Both the position numbers and the translations under genes were made by a program. The notes below the pieces were generated by a model that saw nothing but the letters and a program-made list of their open reading frames with translations, was not told where the DNA came from and did not search any database. Source: a virus. Taken from it: a stretch of DNA of 30,712 bases. Shown piece after piece: positions 26,334 through 30,712 of this stretch. Position 1 is the stretch's first letter, and each line of letters opens with the position of its first letter. The DNA lies in the IMG/VR virus record IMGVR_UViG_3300026534_000006, positions 1 to 30,712 of that record, one strand, 5' to 3'.

Positions 26334-27613
26334 TGAGCGAGACCATCAAGGCATTCGTGGCAGATTTCGCCGCCAATGAGCGCGCCAAGCGGGCCATGGG
26401 CTACAGCGACACCAGCCAGCGCCTGCAGCGCATACTCGCGGATTCACAGGTTGACGACTCGGTCATCTCCGTCAAATACACCCGGCAATCCGCCCAGATC
26501 ACCGAGAGCGATATTGGCGTGAAGGTCAGTTCGTACCGTGATGGACTGGTGAATCGGCCGCGAGCGCTGCGCCAGGTCGGGAACGAGATATGGGTAGGAA
26601 ATTACTCAACGGCGATCGCACGATTCGACGAGAACTGGTCATTCCTCGGCTATTGGGGGCGCTACGCGAACCCAAACAACACGCCGGACGGGCAAGCAGG
26701 TCTTGGTGACTTCGTTGTGGATCCAGCCAACGACCTGGTCGTCATTGCATGCCAGTCGTACCACCGGGTGCGGGCATTCAGCATGACCACCATGCAGCCA
26801 CTGTGGGACTTCGGCGACGGTATCGCCGGAAATTATGGCCAGGGGCGTCTGTACAACCCCTATTCGGTCGAGCTTTTGCCGAACGGCAATATCCTGGTCG
26901 CATCCTATAACGGCCGCGGCGTTGTTGGCGGCACAACAGGGTCAAATGACGGCTTCCTTGCGGAGATCGATGCCGCAACTGGCAATGCGGTTGCGTGCAT
27001 CAAGAAATCGAACACGGTCAAGGCACCATGGGACGGCGATGTCAGAAACCCGGTTCGTGTTCGCATGCTCGGCGGCAAGGCCTATGTCAGCAATTACGCG
27101 GCCGATGTCGTCAGCGTTTATGACCCGGCAACATGGAATCTCGAGACGACTTATTCCAAGCCCGCAGGATTTGATATCCAGAGCGTTGGCCCGCGTGGCC
27201 TGTGCCTGAACGACGCCGGGGACCAGGTGATCGTCGTTGCGCGCGAACCCAGCATCATCGTTGCCATTGGTGTCGCTGATCATGATTACAAATGGCATGC
27301 AGGAGAACAGGCGTTCGATGACCGGTCTTCAGCACGAAACCTGGCTGGCGAGATGCAGGGGCCCTGGGATGTGCTTCCGCTCGGAAACGGCCTGTACGCA
27401 GTTGCAGACTACGGCAACAACAGGGTCACCGTATTGCCTGAATTCAACTATGCCCCCGTCCAGTACCAGGGAGCTCTTCCTGCAGGATACCGCTTGATCG
27501 ATGAAGGGCTGCCTCAAGGCTTTGATCCGTCAACGATGACGCGTCTGGTTCGGCTCAGTGAGATCGACGACGCCGCTGACCTCTATCTGCCGGCGGAGAG
27601 GATCCCGCAATGA
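26333..27613 (+). CDS. NHL-type beta-propeller protein
   Basis: A 426-aa protein without signal peptide. After a 90-residue N-terminal part come repeats typical of NHL/YncE-like propellers: RPRALRQVGNEIWVGNYST-IARFDENW, DFVVDPANDLVVIACQSYHRVRAF, LYNPYSVELLPNGNILVASYNGRG, NPVRVRMLGGKAYVSNYAADVVSVYDPATW, GPRGLCLNDAGDQVIVVAREPS and GPWDVLPLGNGLYAVADYGNNRVTVLPEF. About five or six blades are visible. In phages such proteins may be virion-bound adhesins or cargo; nothing shows which. It sits between the lysis cassette and the tail terminator gene, overlapping the lipoprotein stop. Confidence 0.85.
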   Translation: MSETIKAFVADFAANERAKRAMGYSDTSQRLQRILADSQVDDSVISVKYTRQSAQITESDIGVKVSSYRDGLVNRPRALRQVGNEIWVGNYSTAIARFDENWSFLGYWGRYANPNNTPDGQAGLGDFVVDPANDLVVIACQSYHRVRAFSMTTMQPLWDFGDGIAGNYGQGRLYNPYSVELLPNGNILVASYNGRGVVGGTTGSNDGFLAEIDAATGNAVACIKKSNTVKAPWDGDVRNPVRVRMLGGKAYVSNYAADVVSVYDPATWNLETTYSKPAGFDIQSVGPRGLCLNDAGDQVIVVAREPSIIVAIGVADHDYKWHAGEQAFDDRSSARNLAGEMQGPWDVLPLGNGLYAVADYGNNRVTVLPEFNYAPVQYQGALPAGYRLIDEGLPQGFDPSTMTRLVRLSEIDDAADLYLPAERIPQ

Positions 27614-27644
27614 GTCGCGTGCGGCACAGCCATGGTGGCCGGTA

Positions 27645-28067
27645 ATGTTCGGCGACGAGGCGGCAATCAGGCAGCGCCTCGAAGGGATCACAGGCTGCCG
27701 GGGAGTCCACGGCATGACCGACTACCAGAGGAAGATACAGGCCGGAAAACAGCTTCCCGCCATTTTTGTCGGCTGCGAAGGGTACACAGTGGACCAGATC
27801 AGCGGGCAAAACAAGTCTGCGCTGCTCTCGGTGCGCTGGTTGATTGTGGTGGCCGGTCGCGATGTGTCGTCCATCATTGATGGCAAGCCGGCGCGAGACA
27901 GCGTTGCCGAGATTTCGAGGCGTGCCTTCGCGCGCCTGATCGGATGGTATCCACCAAGTGGCAGCCCAATGACTGCGCTGAATGGATATCTGCCGATGTA
28001 CGAGAGCGGGCTCGTGAAGTTCCCGCTCGTTTTTGAAAGCAAGCTCCATATCGAGCAGGAGGCATGA
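27645..28067 (+). CDS. Tail terminator-like protein (Mu gp37 / DUF1834-type)
   Basis: A 140-aa protein starting MFGDEAAIRQRLEGITGCRGVHGM. Patterns such as QLPAIFVGCEGYTV, LLSVRWLIVVAGRD, EISRRAFARLIGWYPP and the C-terminal LVKFPLVFESKLHIE fit the tail terminator fold of Mu gp37-like and lambda gpU-like proteins. An upstream in-frame ATG at 27558 lies inside the propeller gene; 27645 is preferred because the previous gene stops at 27613. The next small gene follows at once (ATGAATG). Confidence 0.8.
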   Translation: MFGDEAAIRQRLEGITGCRGVHGMTDYQRKIQAGKQLPAIFVGCEGYTVDQISGQNKSALLSVRWLIVVAGRDVSSIIDGKPARDSVAEISRRAFARLIGWYPPSGSPMTALNGYLPMYESGLVKFPLVFESKLHIEQEA

Positions 28068-28238
28068 ATGAAAATCACGCTGAAACAGCGGCACCGCCAC
28101 GCCGGCGAAGACATTGAACCAGGGCAGAACATCGATGTGCCCGACACGGTAGGCGACACCCTCATCAAACTGGGCGTAGCCGAGGCTGCAACCGGATCAA
28201 CCAAGAAACGCAACACGACTGACGGAGACGACAAATGA
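28068..28238 (+). CDS. Small Mu-like structural accessory protein
   Basis: A 56-aa protein beginning MKITLKQRHRHAGEDIEPGQNIDVPDTVGDTLIKLGVAE, with a basic/acidic tail. It is related in layout to the 59-aa protein at 23912. The last four bases overlap the start of the tail tube gene. Such small proteins accompany tail tube genes in Mu-like cassettes. Function unknown. Confidence 0.7.
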   Translation: MKITLKQRHRHAGEDIEPGQNIDVPDTVGDTLIKLGVAEAATGSTKKRNTTDGDDK

Positions 28239-28978
28239 GCAACTACTTCTCATTCCAGGGCCAGGTACTGCTGGCCGACAATGGCCTGCCGAACAAGGAT
28301 CCGCGCCTGCTCGGCAATGTGGCCACCCTCGAGCTGTCGCTGAACACCGAGGCCATGGAGCACTACGAGAGCCAGACCGGCAAGCGATCCCTGGACCTCA
28401 AGGCGATCAAGAAGCTTGGTGCCGAGATCAAGCTCACCCTGGAGGAGTGGACCAAGGAAAATATGGCTTTCGCCCTGTGGGGAAGCACCATCGAGACCAC
28501 TGCCGGCACCGCCTCTGGCGAAGTCGTCGGAGGCGCGGCTCCCAGCGTCGGCGTGCCGTATCTGCTCGAAGGCATGAACATCAGCTCTCTGGTGCTGACA
28601 GACTCTGCCGGCACCCCGACCACCCTGGTCCAGGGCACGCACTACGATGTGGATGAGCGATTCGGTCGGGTGACCTTCATCGACCTGACCGGTCTCACGC
28701 TGCCGATCCAGGCCGCCTACAGCTTCACCGCGCGCACCGATGTCGCCATCTTCACCCAGCCGCTCAAGGAATACACCATGTATTTCAACGGCGTGGACAC
28801 CCTGCAGGGCGACCGACCGGTTCGCGTCGAGCTGTTCCGCACCAGCTTCGACCCGATCTCCACCTTGCCGCTGATCAATGACGACATCGGCCAGATGGAG
28901 ATGTCCGGAGCGCTGCTTGCAGACCTGAGCAAGCCGGCCACCGGCACCATCGGTCAGTATGGGGTCATCCAGTGGTGA
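28235..28978 (+). CDS. Major tail tube protein
   Basis: A 247-aa tail tube protein of the siphophage type: MSNYFSFQGQVLLADNGLPNKDPRLLGNVATLELSLNTEAMEHYESQTGKRS, LDLKAIKKLGAEIKLTLEEWTKENMAFALWG, then a beta-rich core including GTHYDVDERFGRVTFIDL and VAIFTQPLKEYTMYFNGVDT. A C-terminal domain (RPVRVELFRTSFDPISTLPLINDDIGQMEMSGALLADLS) follows. It polymerises around the tape measure. The long non-contractile tail implied by this gene, the G/GT chaperones and the tape measure makes the phage a siphovirus. Confidence 0.92.
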   Translation: MSNYFSFQGQVLLADNGLPNKDPRLLGNVATLELSLNTEAMEHYESQTGKRSLDLKAIKKLGAEIKLTLEEWTKENMAFALWGSTIETTAGTASGEVVGGAAPSVGVPYLLEGMNISSLVLTDSAGTPTTLVQGTHYDVDERFGRVTFIDLTGLTLPIQAAYSFTARTDVAIFTQPLKEYTMYFNGVDTLQGDRPVRVELFRTSFDPISTLPLINDDIGQMEMSGALLADLSKPATGTIGQYGVIQW

Positions 28979-29334
28979 TGCCTCGCTCCATGGTCGATGT
29001 CGGTGACCGCGTGATTGAGGTCACGCCGGTCACCGTCCGCGACCTGCCTGATTTCCTGGCGGCCATCGATCCGGTCGCCAGGCATCTTGCCGACGGCGAC
29101 ATCATGGGCGCGATGGCACGCAACGCAGACAGCGTGATCGAGGCCGTCAGAATAGGTTCCCGCGTCGAGCGGGACTGGCTCGACGATCAGCCGCTCGATG
29201 TACTCGCCCGACTGGCCGTCGGGGTGATCGAGGTGAACGCGGATTTTTTCAACCGCCACCTGCTGCCGATCATCGAGCAAGCGGCAGACAGGATCGAGGC
29301 AGTGACTCAGCAGACTGGTGGCGAGAACTTGTAG
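28978..29334 (+). CDS. Tail assembly chaperone (G-like)
   Basis: A 118-aa protein: MVDVGDRVIEVTPVTVRDLPDFLAAIDPVARHLADGD, VRIGSRVERDWLDDQPLDVLARLAVGVIEVNADFFNRHLLPIIEQ. It matches the size and place of lambda G, between tail tube and tape measure. The ATG at 28978 overlaps the tube stop (TGATG); a GTG at 28972 is less likely. It ends after ENL at 29334, but the T TTT TTC at 29244-29250 predicts a longer frameshift product as well. Confidence 0.85.
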   Translation: MPRSMVDVGDRVIEVTPVTVRDLPDFLAAIDPVARHLADGDIMGAMARNADSVIEAVRIGSRVERDWLDDQPLDVLARLAVGVIEVNADFFNRHLLPIIEQAADRIEAVTQQTGGENL

Positions 29335-29525
29335 TCGAGCTCGTTGCGTCTGGGTTCGGGTTTGAGTCGGTCATGGATATGCCATGGACCGAGGCCAGGG
29401 AATACAGCGAGGCGGCCGCCAGGAGGCGGCGATCGGTCATTCTCGAGCACGCCGTCGCGTCAAGGGCAGCGCAGGCCGGCAAGAACGACTGGATGAGATG
29501 GGTCAGGGAGATGACAAAATCATGA
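28978..29525 (+). CDS. Tail assembly chaperone frameshift product (GT-like)
   Basis: A -1 frameshift at 29244-29250 would join the first 91 codons to a second open frame, giving a protein of about 182 aa. The extension reads Q-P-P-P-A-A-D-H, then SADWWRELVVELVASGFGFESV, and MDMPWTEAREYSEAAARRRR, ending WMRWVREMTKS. The W-W-R-E and the M-P-W-T-E-A-x-x-Y elements are typical of the T-like part of such chaperones. This frame has no start of its own before the MDM methionine. The mechanism is known for lambda G/GT; its operation here is predicted from sequence. Confidence 0.7.
29244..29250 (+). promoter_or_regulatory. -1 ribosomal frameshift site T TTT TTC
   Basis: In the G-like frame the codons are GCG GAT TTT TTC AAC. 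The heptamer T TTT TTC is a canonical X XXY YYZ slippery site, and the -1 frame is open from here to 29525. Confidence 0.75.
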
Positions 29526-29708
29526 CCGGCCGGTGACAGAAGACACAACCCGGTCAGCGATAACGGCAAGGATCAAGATTGCCACCGCGGACAGAGGAGT
29601 GGCAATCAACCAGGTCGGCAAGTGACCGGAAAGCCACAGAAGGAATGCGGCCACCAGGATCAGGAAGAAAAACAGAGCACCGAAAAACGAACCAACAACG
29701 CCCATCAT
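29520..29708 (-). CDS. Two-span small membrane protein on the opposite strand
   Basis: A 62-aa protein from ATG at 29708 (a second ATG follows directly). Two hydrophobic segments are visible: GSFFGALFFFLILVAAFLLWL and LIATPLSAVAILILAVIADRV, joined by SGHLPTW. It fills the only gap (29526-29706) between the tail chaperone and tape measure genes, and no plus-strand frame is plausible there. Small membrane proteins against the late operon's direction are often morons, for example superinfection exclusion. Start and stop each overlap a late gene by a few bases. Confidence 0.6.
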   Translation of the reverse strand: MMGVVGSFFGALFFFLILVAAFLLWLSGHLPTWLIATPLSAVAILILAVIADRVVSSVTGRS

Positions 29709-30237
29709 GCCAAGCCCATCGCTGAAAATCAGAATCACCGTCGACAAGGATAGGGCAGAGCGCGCGCTGTCGCAAATCCGTGGGTCAACGGACAGACTGA
29801 GCGAAGGACTGCGCCGGATTGGGCATTATGGCGCGGCAGCATTCGCCGGATGGAAGATCACCGGCCTGGTGCAGGATTTGGCCAGGATGTCGCAAGGCGT
29901 CACGCTGGTCGAAGCAAGGATGCGCCTGGTCACCAACAGCATCGACGAGTTCAACGCTGCGCAGCGCGAGGCGCGCCGGATTGCCAGAGAGACGGGGCAG
30001 GAATACGCAGAGATCGCTCAGCTCTATGCCCGGACCTCTCTTGCCCTTGGCGATGTCGCCAACAAGCGGTTCATCCCCACGGGTGTGGGGAACGCGGCAA
30101 AATGCGATTGGCAAATTGGCAAATTGGCGGTTCATCCCCACGGGTGTGGGGAACGCGGAAGGATCACCAAGGAAATGAAACAACAATTCGGTTCATCCCC
30201 ACGGGTGTGGGGAACGCCACCCACACCCACACCCTAG
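29707..30237 (+). pseudogene. Tail tape measure protein, 5' part only, fused to CRISPR array
   Basis: Only residues 1-120 (29707-30066) are phage-derived. They show the start of a siphophage tape measure: SLKIRITVDKDRAERALSQIRGSTDRLSEGLRRIGHYGAAAFAGW, then SQGVTLVEARMRLVTNSIDEFNAAQREARRIARETGQEYAEIAQLYARTSLALGDVANK. A normal member has many hundreds of residues. At 30067 the frame enters a CRISPR repeat (R-F-I-P-T-G-V-G-N), and a stop follows in a spacer at 30235-30237. The gene is therefore broken or joined artificially. Confidence 0.85.
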
Positions 30238-30712
30238 CCGCAGATTGGCCGGTTCATCCCCACGGGTGTGGGGAACGCCCTGACCAGCCGCGATCTTGCC
30301 CGCCCTGTACCGGTTCATCCCCACGGGTGTGGGGAACGCACTTCAATTCCGTATTCGGCGAAAAGGGATTACGGTTCATCCCCACGGGTGTGGGGAACGC
30401 CTACATAACCGCACTATATCGTCGCCCGTCAGCGGTTCATCCCCACGGGTGTGGGGAACGCCACCGATACTGAGGGCGTTGTAGCGCCCGACACGGTTCA
30501 TCCCCACGGGTGTGGGGAACGCTTGCCGGGATTGTTATTTCGAATGCCTCTGGGCGGTTCATCCCCACGGGTGTGGGGAACGCGCCGATTTCGTCTGCCA
30601 GCGCCCGCCTTTATCCGGTTCATCCCCACGGGTGTGGGGAACGCTATAGGTCGATCAACGAGACTGGAAAAACTCCCGGTTCATCCCCACGGGTGTGGGG
30701 AACGCCGGATCA
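30067..30712 (-). CRISPR. Type I-E CRISPR array, 11 repeats, continues past the window
   Basis: Eleven identical 29-bp repeats start at 30067, 30128, 30189, 30250, 30311, 30372, 30433, 30494, 30555, 30616 and 30677, each 61 bases apart, with ten complete 32-bp spacers. On the minus strand the repeat begins GCGTTCCCCAC and ends GGGATGAACCG with a 7-bp stem (TCCCCAC/GTGGGGA), the I-E form, so crRNAs run right to left and the leader lies beyond 30712. An eleventh spacer is cut at 30706-30712. No degenerate terminal repeat is seen at the left end. No cas gene is in the window. None of the spacers matched the prophage sequence by eye. Confidence 0.98.

Noticed and set aside
30035-30066. Ectopic CRISPR adaptation directly into the tape measure gene
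   Set aside because: Cas1-Cas2 integration duplicates the local target sequence as the repeat, so it would not create canonical repeats inside a phage gene. A shared spacer sequence explains the join better.
29850-30473. Open frames over the CRISPR array encoding repeated peptides such as [16 protein letters not shown] and SSPRVWGT
   Set aside because: These arise because the 29-bp repeat and 61-bp period keep frames open; they are not proteins. Apparent repeat proteins of this kind are translation artefacts of I-E arrays.

Overview
The window looks like the left and central part of a temperate siphophage (prophage) integrated at a tRNA-Leu(UAA) gene, running at its right edge straight into a type I-E CRISPR array. 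GC-rich coding, the I-E repeat, the lipoprotein and outer-membrane cargo, and the phage families suggest a gammaproteobacterial host. This is inference: no housekeeping gene other than the tRNA is present. The right attachment site, the end of the tail genes and any cas genes lie outside the window.

Layout. 41-127 is the tRNA used as attB, followed by the integrase (283-1317). From 5572 down to 1272 runs a minus-strand early operon: three small proteins, a YqaJ-type exonuclease, RecT, SSB, a small DNA-binding protein, an excisionase-like protein and a convergent hypothetical. It is driven by a sigma70 promoter at 5605-5633 flanked by two copies of an operator, TTAGC-N3-GCTAA. 5646-5947 is a non-coding stretch with two perfect DnaA boxes and an inverted repeat. 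5948-8443 carries accessory genes (a small two-gene operon, an outer-membrane protein, a DUF4156 lipoprotein and a DUF5131 three-Cys protein). 8433-10283 is the immunity region: a TcmP-family protein sits directly behind the CI-like repressor, the position of rex in lambda, with three operators and divergent, apparently leaderless, cI and cro-like genes.

10384-14221 is the rightward early region: a tR1-like terminator, a CII-family regulator, a replication initiator with six 24-bp iterons inside its coding sequence, a helicase-loader-like protein, RusA, an exported nuclease-like protein and an endolysin. 14218-24533 is packaging and head: TerS, TerL, a Mor-like activator, a DUF935 portal, a MuF head protein with an apparent C-terminal ADP-ribosyltransferase toxin domain, a protease/scaffold, decoration protein, major capsid and DUF1320. 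An accessory island between portal and MuF protein carries a toxin-antitoxin-like operon and a KilA-N antirepressor preceded by a C4-like RNA switch. 24530-30066 is tail and lysis: tail completion, a 3-TM holin, a lipoprotein with a fibronectin-III-like fold, an NHL-type beta-propeller, tail terminator, tail tube, G/GT chaperones with a T TTT TTC frameshift site, an opposite-strand membrane protein, and a tape measure gene cut after about 120 codons.

The tape measure gene stops exactly at the first base of a CRISPR repeat (30067). Eleven identical 29-bp repeats with 32-bp spacers follow to the window end, with crRNA orientation on the minus strand. The 32 bases before the first repeat are in phase to be a spacer, so a spacer identical to this phage's tape measure gene probably joins the two sequences, either by assembly chimera or by a real self-targeting rearrangement. 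Together the genes describe a mosaic phage: lambda-like control, recombination, replication and tail, a Mu-like head, and an unusual density of regulatory and conflict-related cargo.
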